Shown here: positions 46,256 through 54,598 of the stretch, in pieces
How positions within the stretch are numbered: the first letter of the stretch is position 1
Layout of the letters: each line of letters opens with the position of its first letter
Source: Streptomyces phyllanthi
GTDB taxonomy: Bacteria; Actinomycetota; Actinomycetes; Streptomycetales; Streptomycetaceae
DNA: 59,884 nucleotides
Reading direction: 5' to 3'
Assembly: GCF_009377205.1 (NCBI RefSeq)
Contig: NZ_VJZE01000011.1
Coordinates: forward strand, 1-59,884
Position numbers and translations under genes: made by a program
The notes under the pieces: model-generated
Databases searched by the model: none
Told to the model about the DNA's origin: nothing
Seen by the model: the letters and a program-made list of their open reading frames with translations, nothing else

Positions 46256-46559
46256 GGGCGCCTCGGTTTCCGGTCGGCACTGGCCCTGGCCGGACCTGCT
46301 GGTGCGCTGGGTCTGCCGACTGCTCGCCGAGTCGGTGGCGGACGAGCCGGGCCGCTGTGAGCGCAGCCACGCCCTCGTCACGCTTCAGGCGATGGCCGTG
46401 ACGGACGCCGACATCCTGCGCCGGCTGCCGGAGAGCGAGGCACTCGGCCAGTACCTGGCCGATGCGCTGATGTACCACAACTCCTATCCGGGCCGGGCTG
46501 GGCCGCCGCCGCCGAAGTGCTGGGGGTGTTGCGGACCGGATCCGGTCCGGTGCTGCGGG
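46256..46559 (+). repeat. 304-bp direct repeat, copy 2
   Basis: Non-coding duplicate of the NACHT gene segment at 43827-44130, including the same apparent one-base deletion. Its right end joins GCGCCTACG, which also occurs in the NACHT gene at about 44187, hinting at an internal deletion in this copy. Left flank (46118-46255) holds nothing recognisable. Confidence 0.95.
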
Positions 46560-46578
46560 CGCCTACGCCTGGGTATGA

Positions 46579-46791
46579 GTGTTTCCGTTGCAGGACGAGA
46601 CCTTCAGGGTCTCTACCGTGGAAATCCCCAAGCATTTCATCGACGAAGGCATCTGCTTCGCGGAAGAGGATATCGACCGCGTGCAGGTGGCTACCGTGGC
46701 GACTTCGGAAGCGGTCGACAGTGTGGTGAGGGATTTGGGAATCGACCCGGACTCTCTCGATGCACCATGGAAAAACGACTTCCCACTGTAG
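46579..46791 (+). pseudogene. Remnant or small ORF (70 aa)
   Basis: Frame opening with GTG right after a stop codon and reading FPLQDETFRVSTVEIPKHFI..., FAEEDIDRVQVATVATSEAVDSVVRDLGIDPDSLDAPWKNDFPL. The composition is that of a real protein C-terminus and its codons are of average GC. No ribosome site and no family known to me. It abuts the 304-bp repeat, so it may be the surviving end of a gene cut by that rearrangement. Confidence 0.35.
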
Positions 46792-46889
46792 CCGGGTGTG
46801 AAGTCCAGAGGCCCTGCCGATATCGAATCAGGTAGGGTCTCTGGTACTCACGACAACACGACCGTCAGCTTCGGAACTGGGGAACGATT

Positions 46890-47615
46890 TTGCGCATATC
46901 AGGCATCAACTGTGTGGTGGTCGCGGTGCTGGCTGCATTTCTTGTCAGCGCGTGCGGGGAGGACTCCGGGAAGGGGAGCGTAAATTCCGAGAGTGGGAAT
47001 TCGTCGGCGAACAGCACTTCACGTAAACCGTGGACCGAGGCGGATCTGCATCGGGTGGCGCTGGGTAAGCAGGAGGGATTTGATTGGTTTGGTCGTGTGC
47101 CGATGAGTGCGGGGCCTTACGAGAGCAGAGCCGAGCCCGTCGAGTGCCGCGCGATTTCCCTGACTCTGGGGCAGAGCAGCAGTTCCTACGCGGCCAATGC
47201 GCGGATCAATCGGATGTTCAGTCGCAAGGGAGCCGGCGCCGGGGCGGTCATGACCCTTGCGTCGCACAAGATCGGTGATGCCAAACGGGTGGTGCAGGAA
47301 TTCAGTACGGCGGCTGAGAAGTGTACCGCCTTCAAGGACGGTAAGAGGTCCTTCGAGGATGTCGATGTGCAACCCGATCCTGGCTACGGGGACGAATCCG
47401 TCTCCTTGCGGTTGGTCGAGGTCGTGTCGGATTCGGATGGCCCGCCGATACGGGTTCCCCACGCGGTGGTGGTGGTGCGGGAAGGCGCGACGGTCGCGAT
47501 GTTCCATTCCTCTAGAAGGCCGAACGGGTCGGACGACAAGAATCCGGCCGGCATTCCGGACGAGTTGGTCAAGGCACAGGTGGAAAAGATCCGAAACTTC
47601 GGCGCCGTGAAGTAA
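46890..47615 (+). CDS. Secreted lipoprotein, unknown function
   Basis: Lipoprotein of 241 residues. TTG start at 46890 with GGGGAACG just upstream; signal MRISGINCVVVAVLAAFLVSAC with lipobox VSAC, then a Ser/Asn/Gly-rich linker. The mature domain starts KPWTEADLHRVALGKQEGFDWFG and contains a cysteine pair (PVECRAIS, AEKCTAFKDG) and the phrase IRVPHAVVVVREGATVAMFHSS. The layout (linker, ADLHRVAL, paired cysteines, C-terminal VVREG..A.F) parallels the lipoprotein at 21254, so the two probably share a fold. The moderate GC of its codons sets it apart from core genes. Confidence 0.78.
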   Translation: MRISGINCVVVAVLAAFLVSACGEDSGKGSVNSESGNSSANSTSRKPWTEADLHRVALGKQEGFDWFGRVPMSAGPYESRAEPVECRAISLTLGQSSSSYAANARINRMFSRKGAGAGAVMTLASHKIGDAKRVVQEFSTAAEKCTAFKDGKRSFEDVDVQPDPGYGDESVSLRLVEVVSDSDGPPIRVPHAVVVVREGATVAMFHSSRRPNGSDDKNPAGIPDELVKAQVEKIRNFGAVK

Positions 47616-47802
47616 CCGTCGTCCGTCCGCAATCCGTCGATGGTTGCTAGTGCTCTGACCGGGAAGGTTCGCCGGGTTGGTGATTCCGGCGGTTGGATGT
47701 GCGGTGACGCCCATTCCGATCGCTGGGGGGTGCCTATACCAGCCCGGCCGACACCGTCCCCGGATGGGGACGACGCGGTCGAGGTGTGGCGCGGTGCCGC
47801 AA
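47616..47802. other. Gap with possible insertion-sequence border
   Basis: The stretch near 47645-47690 (TGCTAGTGCTCTGACCGGG then GGTTCGCCGGGTTGG) reminds me of end or upstream sequence of Streptomyces insertion sequences, but no transposase or matching second end is present. Otherwise empty. Confidence 0.2.
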
Positions 47803-48168
47803 TCATCCGACTGCCTCCCCTCCGGCCTTGCGCTCCGCTGCACGCCTGTGCCCCTCTTCGAGCGCGGCCTGCCATCGCCTGTTGACCTCTTCAGGCCTCT
47901 GGTGCCCGCACTCGATAAGGTTGCCCGCCCTGTCGGTGACTTCCGCGTAGCAGTCACCGTTCTCGATCCAGACGGCGACGTTCTCGATCCCCGCCGACCG
48001 GTCGTCGTCATCCACCCAGAAGGTTATGGAGAAGGCCAGCTCATCGCCGTTGTAGTTGGATCGGACCCGGAACGTCTCGTCCGGCCTGAGCCATCGATCC
48101 TCACCAAGTGGCTCCAGCCACATGACGAGCCATCCTTTTGCATCGTTGCGGACATCCACGACAGCCAT
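47803..48168 (-). CDS. Hypothetical protein (121 aa)
   Basis: Small soluble protein that I have the impression of seeing in many Streptomyces genomes but cannot name. It starts MAVVDVRNDAKGWLVMWLEPLGEDRWLRPDETFRVRSNYNGDELAFSITFWVDDDDRSAGIENVAVWIENGDCYAEV, a beta-rich compact domain with several Trp residues and an acidic loop, and ends in a charged helix (NRRWQAALEEGHRRAAERKAGG). No signal peptide. Start chosen by the full frame. Isolated between a lipoprotein gene and a MITE-like element; function unknown. Confidence 0.7.
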   Translation of the reverse strand: MAVVDVRNDAKGWLVMWLEPLGEDRWLRPDETFRVRSNYNGDELAFSITFWVDDDDRSAGIENVAVWIENGDCYAEVTDRAGNLIECGHQRPEEVNRRWQAALEEGHRRAAERKAGGEAVG

Positions 48169-48411
48169 GTCCGCACCCTAGCCTCCCCGTTTCAGTCGGC
48201 TTGGCTGGGCCGAACTGGTCGCCATGGCCGTGGTTGTCAGCTGTTTCTCGCCCGGTGGGCATAGCTGAGGCCCCCGCGCGGTCCGGGGCGCCACGGCGTG
48301 CCAGGCGCCGACCCCCTCTCTGGGCCGGCGCCTCGACGCAGTGGTGGTGTTCAGCTGCCTGCCCGCCGTCCTGAGGCCCCAGACCTGCCGCCGGTGCCGA
48401 TTCGGTGCTGA

Positions 48412-48573
48412 GAGCCTGTGTCATATCCCCGGCCGGGCGCGCGACGCCTGGCACGCACACTCGCCGCGTTGCCGAAACGCCCACGTGACTCCGCCACGAG
48501 GGCGCTCCGGCGCCTTGCGATTGCACGCACCAGACGCCGCGCGCTGATCCGACCGGGGATATGACACAGGCTC
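48412..48573. mobile_element. 162-bp MITE-like element
   Basis: Terminal inverted repeats of 25 bp (GAGCCTGTGTCATATCCCCG plus GCCGG or GTCGG, one mismatch) at 48412-48436 and 48549-48573, each flanked outside by TGA (48409-48411 and 48574-48576). A 3-bp TNA target duplication fits an IS5-family (IS1031-like) mobiliser. The interior is too short for a transposase. It sits just beyond the stop codon of the broken kinase gene. Confidence 0.8.
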
Positions 48574-48581
48574 TGACTTGG

Positions 48582-50130
48582 TCAGCAGGGGCGTGCTCCC
48601 TCCGGGCCGCGCAGCCGGGCGAGGAGACCGGCGATCTCGCGGGTCTCCTCGTGGTCCTCGCCGAGGACGACGCACATGTCCTCGTGGAGGGCGTCGAGGA
48701 CGCCCTCGGCCTCGGTGCGGCGGCCCTCGGAGAAGAGGAGGACGCCGATGCTGTGACGCAGGTCGAGAGCGGTCTCGGAGGCGTCCCCGTCCACGTCGGA
48801 CACGACCTCCAGCACCTCCTGGAACTCCCGCAGGGCGACGGTGGCCTGACCGAGGTTGGCCCGGCAGTGGGCGGCGTGTCGACGGCACTCCAGCGTGCTG
48901 TCGTCGGCCGGTCCCGCCGTACGGGCGTAGACGGCGGCCAACGCGTCGAACTCCGGTAAGGCACGCCGGAAGTCCTCGCCGGCCATGAGGACCGCCGCGC
49001 GCTGCCGCCGCAGACCGAGCACACGGGGGTTCTGTGCGCCGAGCGCGGTGGCCGCCGTGGCGATCACTGCCTTGAGGACGTCCGCGGCCTGGGCGAACCG
49101 CCCGCTCTCGGCGAGGTCCGCGGACCGGGCGTAGGCGTCCCGGATCGCGTCCCGCAGCACGGTGTCGGCGCGTGCCGGGACCGGTACGGGGGCCATCGGC
49201 TCGGGTGGGGGGCACAGATGCCGTGGTCCGCCGCAGGGGTGCGTTCGGCTGCCGGTAGACCACCGTCGGGTCGGGAACCGCGGAAGGGGAGCCGCCGTGG
49301 GTGAGGGCCACGGGATCGGCAGCCGATCCCGGTTGCGGCAGGTGCGGCGCGAGGCGCTCGTACACCGCGTACGCGTCGGTCGGACGCTGCTCGGGCGCCT
49401 TGGCCAGCAGGTCCAGGGTCAGCGCCTCCAGGCCCTCCGGCACCTCGGGCCGCAGGGTGCGCAGCGGCTTCGGCGGCACGTTCATGTGCTGGTGCAGGAG
49501 CTGGTAGTCGCTGTCGCCACTGAAGACCGGCTGCCCGGCCAGGAGTTCGTGCAGCATGCAGCCGAGTGCGTAGAGGTCGCTGAGCGGGGTGATCTGCGCG
49601 TTGTCGATCTGCTCGGGTGGCATGTACCGGCTGGTGCCGATCCGGTCGCCGGTGGCTGTGAGCCGGGTGACGTCCGTGCCCAGCAGTTTCGCGATACCGA
49701 AATCCAGCACCTTGACCGTGCCGTCCGTGGCGATCAGGACGTTGTCCGGCTTCAGGTCGCGGTGCACGACCGGGATCGCGTGGGCGTACGACAGGACCGT
49801 GCAGATCTGCGCGGCGATCGACGCGGCCCAGCTCACCGGGAGCCGCGTCGCCGCGCCGTCCTCCGCGCCTGTGAGCACCCTGCGCAGGGAGATCCCGCGC
49901 ACGTACTCCATCACCAGGTACAGCCGCTCGTACGACGCCTCGTCGAGTACCGCGTCGAACACCTGGGGCACTCCGTGATGCCCGATCCGAGCGGTGACGC
50001 GTGCCTCGCGTTCGAAGCGGCGGGTGAACTCCCGCGCCTGCGCGGGTGTCGCGACGACGTCGGGCCGGATGAGCTTGACCGCGATCTCCCGGTCGAGAAC
50101 GGCGTCGTAGCCCCGCCAGACCGTGCCCAT
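48582..50130 (-). pseudogene. Ser/Thr protein kinase with frameshift and no clear start
   Basis: The N-terminal part is a complete Hanks-type kinase: GGMGTVWRGYD loop, AVKLI lysine, VVHRDLKPDNVLI catalytic loop, KVLDFGIAKLL, GTSRYMPPEQI and the C-lobe down to EQRPTDAYAVYERLAPHL. After VVYRQPNAPLRRTTASVPP the frame is lost at the GGGGGG run at 49208-49213. The correct continuation is in another frame from about 49196: ADTVLRDAIRDAYARSADLAESGRFAQAADVLKAVI and TPR-like repeats to GPEGARPC at 48582. Upstream of ATG 50130 the frame reads RKIGEQGRYELIEEIESGG, the missing kinase start, but no ATG, GTG or TTG precedes it. Two lesions make it a probable pseudogene. Confidence 0.8.
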
Positions 50131-50236
50131 ACCGCCGGACTCGATCTCCTCGATCAGCTCATAGCGGCCCTGCTCGCCGATCTTCCGTGTGTGTGCGACG
50201 CGTTGCGTCCCCGCGTTCCGAGTCGCTCTGATGCCT

Positions 50237-50271
50237 CGTCAGTCGATTGTTGTACACGGTATCGACTGACG
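50237..50271. promoter_or_regulatory. 11-bp perfect inverted repeat upstream of the kinase gene
   Basis: CGTCAGTCGAT (50237-50247) and ATCGACTGACG (50261-50271) around a 13-base AT-rich spacer holding TTGTACAC. It may be an operator at the former kinase promoter. It is not GC-rich enough or placed correctly to be a terminator. Confidence 0.4.
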
Positions 50272-50644
50272 GCGGGGCGCGCGGCGGGTCAGCGAGGACG
50301 GCCGCGACGCCGGAGGGGACGACGACGAGTACGAATGGGTGAGGTGAACGTGCCAGCTGTCCGAGCAGGGGGCGTCACTCTCCCTGATCGGGCACCCGGA
50401 GCGTAGTGTCCCTGGACGGCCCTCGGCCCCGGCTGCCTGACCCACGGGGTGGCGCCGGGGCCTCTTCGCAAAGGTCGGCACCCTGTCCTCCGCGGCCGGA
50501 GACAGGGAACCAGCGCAGGGCCGTTCAGTGGCTCGCCCCCTGGGCTCCGGGTGTCGGCGCCTCAGCCAGCCGAGAAGGGGTGTATCCGCTGACGTGGAAA
50601 ATGACAAGACCGGGCTATCGGCCGGTGCCCGGGATCGACTCCTC
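50272..50644. other. Gap between kinase pseudogene and NUDIX gene
   Basis: 373 bases without a supported gene. A loose GC-rich hairpin near 50430-50462 (CCCCGG...CCGGGG) is the only structure I see. Confidence 0.4.
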
Positions 50645-51088
50645 TCAGACCGCGATGACCTGCTGAGCCAGCAGCAGTGCCAGCGGGCCTCCCTGAAGCA
50701 GGAAGCGTCCCTCGGTGGCGGCCCGGATCGCGTCAGGCATCGGCCACCACATGAGCTTGAAGCTCTCCTCACTGGGCGTGAGCTGTTGCGGGCCGAAGGT
50801 AAGACCTTCGGCCAGGAAAAGGTGGATGCGGGCAGTGGAGTTCAGGGTGATGGCGTACGAGCCGAGGGGCCGCCAGGTCTGGGCGGTGACGCCGGCTTCC
50901 TCACGCAACTCGCGCCGGGCGCACTCCGCCGGTGTCTCGCCGTCCTCCCGACGTCCTCCGGGCAGGAACACGTACTCGCCGCCGTGCTGGGGGAACTCGG
51001 CGGTCAGGACGGCGACCATGCCGTCCGCGTCTCGGGCCACGATGACGGAAGCGTCGCGCCTCGTCCCCCGTTGGGATGTGTCGGTCAT
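50645..51088 (-). CDS. NUDIX hydrolase
   Basis: Nucleotide-diphosphate-X hydrolase of 147 residues. The NUDIX box is complete at about residues 43-66: GGRREDGETPAECARRELREEAGV (G-x5-E-x7-R-E-x2-E-E-x-G). It is preceded by an EYVFLPG strand and followed by WRPLGSYAITLNSTARIHLFLAEGL, as in ADP-ribose or housekeeping-type NUDIX enzymes. Substrate unknown. ATG at 51088 lacks a strong ribosome site. Intact, although its neighbours on both sides are broken genes. Confidence 0.9.
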   Translation of the reverse strand: MTDTSQRGTRRDASVIVARDADGMVAVLTAEFPQHGGEYVFLPGGRREDGETPAECARRELREEAGVTAQTWRPLGSYAITLNSTARIHLFLAEGLTFGPQQLTPSEESFKLMWWPMPDAIRAATEGRFLLQGGPLALLLAQQVIAV

Positions 51089-51107
51089 GGCCGGGGAGCG
51101 TAGCCGC

Positions 51108-51744
51108 CTACTCTGACAGCCAGGCCGCGAACGGCACGTTCAGCACGGTCGGGTGAGCGATGCCACGGCCGTGGTAGCCGTCTTCCCCGAAAGCGTCGCC
51201 GTGGTCGGAGCACATGATGATCAGCCATCTCTTCTTGCCGGTGAGCCCGTCGACCAGGCGGCCGAGGTGTTCGTCGGCGTACGCGAGCGCTGCGGCCTGT
51301 GAGTGCCAGGAGTCGCCACTGTCGCCTGTGTAGTGGCCGTGGGGGACGTGGGTGGCGGAGACGTTGACGAACAGGAACAGCGGCCGTTTGGCGTACTGCT
51401 CGGCGACGGTCAGGGCGTGGTCGACCTGGTGGCGAGTGGAGTCGGGCTCCGGGGAACAGAACTGGGCCGCCAGTGGTCCTCGTCGAACATGTCGGGCAGC
51501 ACCGACCCGAGCGGTGTCTCCCGCGAGAAGTAGGTCACCCCGCCGATGCACACGGTGCGATAGCCGTGCCGGTCGAGCCCGATGAGGAGGTTCGGCGCGT
51601 CGAAGACGAACGTGCCCGCATCGACAGTCTTGAACGCGGGCGGGCGGCACTCCCACAGCCGCGGCGGCTGCACGGGCTGCGGGAGCTTGGGCAGGAAGCC
51701 GGAGAAGAACGGTACGACGGCATCCGGCTGGTCGAAGACAGCCT
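51108..51744 (-). pseudogene. Truncated, frameshifted STM4013-like alkaline-phosphatase-fold hydrolase
   Basis: Two frames together give the C-terminal two thirds of an STM4013/SEN3800-type hydrolase. From 51744: VFDQPDAVVPFFSGFLPKL..., PNLLIGLDRHGYRTVCIGGVTYFSRETPLGSVLPDMFDEDHW; then a shift at about 51470 into FCSPEPDSTRHQVDHALTVAEQYAKRPLFLFVNVSATHVPHGHY..., IIMCSDHGDAFGEDGYHGRGIAHP, ending AAWLSE. The N-terminus with the nucleophile and first metal ligands is missing, cut at the junction with an unrelated truncated gene on the other strand. Inactive remnant. Confidence 0.75.
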
Positions 51745-52275
51745 AGACATCGAGACCTGCGAAGGCGCGGCGACCATCGGCCTGGAACTGGTGGACACCG
51801 CGCGTCGTTCGACACCGTCCTGATTGCTCTCGGCGGTGGGGCGCTGGCCACTGGCGTGGGTCATGTGGTGAAGGCATTGGCACCCGAAGTCGAGGTGATC
51901 TGCGTCCAGCCGCTGGGCGCACCGGCGCTGACACACTCGTGGCGCCAACGACGTGTCGTCACCACCGACTCGACCGACACCATCGCTGACGGCGTCGCCG
52001 GCCGGTGTCCCATCCCGGCCGTCCTGGACGACCTCCTCCTGGTCGCCGACGACGCCGTCCTGGTCCAGGAAGCGTCGATCACCGCCGGTATGCGGATGCT
52101 CCTCGACCACGCCGGCCTCGTCGTCGAACCCTCGGCCGCGCTCGGCATCGCGGCGATCCTCGAAGACCGTGACCGCTTCGCCGGCCGACACGTCGTCACC
52201 ATCGTGTGCGGCAGCAACGTCGACGTAGACGCCTACCACCGCTGGGTCGGCCCGGCTCCCATCCACAGGCCTTGA
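51738..52275 (+). pseudogene. Truncated threonine-dehydratase-like PLP enzyme
   Basis: C-terminal half of a fold-II PLP enzyme (threonine/serine dehydratase or racemase type). SLDIETCEGAATIGLELVDTA, then a frame change at about 51803 into FDTVLIALGGGALATGVGHVVKALAPEVEVICVQPLG..., LVVEPSAALGIAAILEDRDRFAGRHVVTIVCGSNVD. The GGGAL phosphate-binding loop is present, but the N-terminal half with the PLP lysine is absent. It starts where the STM4013-like remnant ends on the opposite strand, so both genes were cut at one breakpoint near 51740. Confidence 0.75.
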
Positions 52276-52309
52276 CAATTGCTCCTGGCGGTGCAGTGCG
52301 CGGCAGGTC

Positions 52310-52501
52310 CTACAGCAGGTGGTCGGCCTTGCCGGCCTTGATGTCGGTGATGAGGGTGCGCAGGGCTTCGAGGGAGTCGGTGAGGTAGTGGTCCTCTTGG
52401 CCGGCAACGGCTATGTAGGCGTTGCCTTCGGCGTCGGTGCCGAGGCGGAAGCAGGAGCTGCCCTCGGCGCAGAAGGGGTTCTCCCAGGTGATGTCGCGCA
52501 C
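52310..52501 (-). CDS. Small protein of XRE/DUF397-type cluster (63 aa)
   Basis: Short acidic protein, MRDITWENPFCAEGSSCFRLGTDAEGNAYIAVAGQEDHYLTDSLEALRTLITDIKAGKADHLL. It has the W..P.C..GSSC.R.G.D..G..YIA pattern and a length like the DUF397 family, and lies 9 bases after an XRE/DUF5753 gene on the same strand, as DUF397 genes do. Such small partners are believed to act with the XRE protein in developmental control. Translationally coupled with its upstream neighbour. Confidence 0.75.
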   Translation of the reverse strand: MRDITWENPFCAEGSSCFRLGTDAEGNAYIAVAGQEDHYLTDSLEALRTLITDIKAGKADHLL

Positions 52502-52510
52502 TGGTGCTCC

Positions 52511-53359
52511 TCACAGTTGGCGTGCGAGTTCACGAATGAAGTCTCGGGACTGCTCTGGCGGCAGTGCCAGACCTTCCAACAGATCGAGTTGTGCCCGGTA
52601 TTTCGCCAACTGCCCCTCGGCGTGGAGGAAGGTGGGTCCGTGGGAGCTGTCCACCTGCACTGTATCGAGCTGCGGTACGGGTCCTTCGATGTGGACGACG
52701 GTCTGACCGGCTCCAGGGAAGGCGCCGTGGGTGAAGGGGAGGACGAGCACGGTGACGTTGTCCCGCTCGGAGACCTCCAGCAGGTACTCCAACTGGGCGC
52801 GGGCCACGTCGGTACCGCCGAACCGCATCCGCAGTGCGGCCTCGTGGATGACAGCGACGTACGGGGTCGCGGTGTCGCCGGTGATCACCTGCTGGCGTTC
52901 CGAACGCAGCGCGAGTCGCAGGGCAACCTCGTGCTCGGGCAGAGCAGGGACCGCGGCTCGGAAGATGGCCATCGCCTGTTCCGATGTCTGGAGCATGCCC
53001 GGCACGTGCACGGTGTTGGCGCCGCGCATGCGTACAGCGTTGCTTTCCGTTTCTGCGATGTCCAGCAGGCCTTGGGGCAGGATGCCTCGATAGCGTTCCC
53101 ACCAGCCTGTACTCACCTGGGCCATCTCTACGAGCGCCTCGACGTATGCCTCATCGGTCACATCGCAGTTGCACGCCAGTGTGCGCAGGCGGTCGGTGCT
53201 GATGCCCCGAACTCCTGACTCGATGTTGGAGATCTTGCCTCGGTCCACACCCAGTAGGCCCGCCGCGAACTCTGCGGACATGCCTGCCACAGTACGGATG
53301 CGCCGCAGCTCACTTCCCAGTCGCTTCTGCCGTTCCGTGGGGGTCGTCCTCGGGGGCAT
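52511..53359 (-). CDS. XRE-family regulator with DUF5753 domain
   Basis: Transcription regulator of 282 residues, intact. N-terminal helix-turn-helix at about 10-65: RQKRLGSELRRIRTVAGMSAEFAAGLLGVDRGKISNIESGVRGISTDRLRTLA. DUF5753 follows to the C-terminus (IAETESNAVRMRGANTVHVPGMLQTSEQAMAIFR..., HEAALRMRFGGTDVARAQLEYLL, LDTVQVDSSHGPTFLHAEGQLAKYRAQLDLLEGLAL). ATG 53359 has AAGGA upstream. This is the WhiJ/AbaA-like family that Streptomyces encode in dozens of copies together with DUF397-type proteins and small ATPases; all three parts are present here. Dyads in the divergent promoter region may be its operators. Confidence 0.9.
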   Translation of the reverse strand: MPPRTTPTERQKRLGSELRRIRTVAGMSAEFAAGLLGVDRGKISNIESGVRGISTDRLRTLACNCDVTDEAYVEALVEMAQVSTGWWERYRGILPQGLLDIAETESNAVRMRGANTVHVPGMLQTSEQAMAIFRAAVPALPEHEVALRLALRSERQQVITGDTATPYVAVIHEAALRMRFGGTDVARAQLEYLLEVSERDNVTVLVLPFTHGAFPGAGQTVVHIEGPVPQLDTVQVDSSHGPTFLHAEGQLAKYRAQLDLLEGLALPPEQSRDFIRELARQL

Positions 53360-53417
53360 GGGGTTCCTTCCATCCGGCGGGTCCGCTCTGTCGCACTCGG
53401 AGGCCGCCTTACCTCTC

Positions 53418-53476
53418 GGTGGTGAATTCTCTTGAGCGCGTGAAAAATTTACCACCGCTTGCTCTACTGTCAGTAT
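53418..53476. promoter_or_regulatory. Divergent promoter region with two dyads
   Basis: GGTGGTGAATT (53418-53428) pairs with AATTTACCACC (53446-53456) with one mismatch, and TACTGTCAGTA (53466-53476) is a perfect 11-base palindrome. Both lie between the XRE gene and the ATPase gene and are candidate XRE-regulator operators. Confidence 0.5.
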
Positions 53477-53610
53477 CGCGCAAGTTACACACCGCAATGC
53501 CGGAAGCGCACCGCGCGAGCATGCCCGCCTGCCCTGGGACGGGTGTGTCCGCGGCCAGGGCGGTAGGTCACCGGCGACCCCAAACCCCTTACACAGACGT
53601 GGAGTTCGTC

Positions 53611-54024
53611 ATGCCCGAGGTCCCTTTCGTGCCCGTCCACTGGCGCTTCCCCGCCCACCCCACCTCCGTACGGCGGGCCCGGCACGCCGTCGCCGAATCG
53701 CTGCCGCAGGTCCTACGCCCCCACCTCGGCGACGACCTGGGCCTGGTGACCTCGGAGCTGGTCACCAACGCCATCCGTCACGGCGTTTGCGGGGAGGGCG
53801 AGGACCTCATCGAACTCGTCCTGTGGCCCGCCGACGGACACTACTGGCTCGCCGTCTCCGACCCGGGTACCGGCAAACCCGAACTGGCCCACCCGGGCGC
53901 CGACTCCGAGAGCGGTCGGGGGCTGATCCTCGTCGACAGCCTTGCCGCCGCCTGGACCGTCCGGCCCCGCCCCACGCGTGGGACGTCTGTGATCGCGGGA
54001 CTCTCGTTCCGCCAGAGAGGTTGA
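53611..54024 (+). CDS. Anti-sigma-type ATP-binding protein (GHKL)
   Basis: Small cytosolic GHKL ATPase-fold protein of 137 residues, RsbW-like. RRARHAVAESLPQ..., then the N box DDLGLVTSELVTNAIRHGV, the G1 box VSDPGTGKPEL and the G2 region DSESGRGLILVDSLAAAWTV. In Streptomyces such stand-alone proteins accompany XRE/DUF397 gene clusters (the conserved whiJ-like sets) and may bind sigma or antagonist factors, with kinase activity unproven. ATG 53611 has GGAG 6-9 bases upstream; a GTG at 53599 is possible. Divergent from the XRE gene, with which it probably shares regulation. Confidence 0.88.
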   Translation: MPEVPFVPVHWRFPAHPTSVRRARHAVAESLPQVLRPHLGDDLGLVTSELVTNAIRHGVCGEGEDLIELVLWPADGHYWLAVSDPGTGKPELAHPGADSESGRGLILVDSLAAAWTVRPRPTRGTSVIAGLSFRQRG

Positions 54025-54059
54025 CCAGGCGGAGCGGCCGTTGGAGGGCGTGGGCGAGG

Positions 54060-54276
54060 CGTCGAGGACGCTGTCGGTGCCCGGCCTGAGGACGTGGTCC
54101 GCTCGGTGGTCTACGTGCGCAGTGACGACAGCGATGTCCTGGCCGGCGCCTGGCGTCGGCTGCACGGCTCCGTCGTGGGTCCGGCACTGCCCTCCGTCGG
54201 CATGCTCCTGGGCATGGAGCAGCTCGGCCCGGGACAGCTGGTCGAGGTGGACCTCACTGTGGCGCTGCCTGACTGA
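54060..54276 (+). pseudogene. Rid-family (YjgF/RidA-like) C-terminal remnant
   Basis: The frame reads VEDAVGARPEDVVRSVVYVRSDDSDVLAGAWRRLHGSV..., then LLGMEQLGPGQLVEVDLTVALPD and a stop. This is the C-terminal half of a Rid/YjgF protein (a VVYVRS strand, then ...LVEVDLTVAL). The N-terminal half is absent. Rid proteins deaminate reactive enamines and imines made by PLP enzymes such as threonine dehydratase; a broken one of those lies 2 kb away, though no link is proven. Confidence 0.6.
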
Positions 54277-54507
54277 GCGGTGTTCGTTGTGTGGGTGAGA
54301 GCGGCTGGACGGGCTGTGGTGCAAACGCTGCTGTCGGCTCGCAAGCCCAGCAGGGTGAACCGCCCCGGCTCGGTTGGGGACCGAGTGGAGGACGCGGTCG
54401 TGGTGCTGCCGTTGCCGGCGCGAGTCCCTCGACGATCAGCGGCAGGTCACGGCGCCGACGTCGGCCGACGACACCGACCGGGCCGGCGCAGGCTTCGAAC
54501 AGCGAAA
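54277..54507. other. Empty gap after the Rid remnant
   Basis: Apart from the terminator and short repeat listed next to it, the interval 54277-54672 shows no gene or recognisable element. Confidence 0.5.
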
Positions 54508-54540
54508 CGCCCGGGTCCGTCGGTCTGACGGGCCCGGGCG
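54508..54540 (-). terminator. Terminator downstream of the glycoside hydrolase gene
   Basis: A 14-bp stem with one G-U-type mismatch (54508-54521 with 54527-54540), followed on the minus strand by TTTCG. It lies 133 bases beyond the hydrolase stop. Confidence 0.65.
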
Positions 54541-54598
54541 TCTGCTCGCGGTGTCGGTGGCGGGGTGGGCGTGCCCTGGCGGGCGGGAGGCGGTGCCC

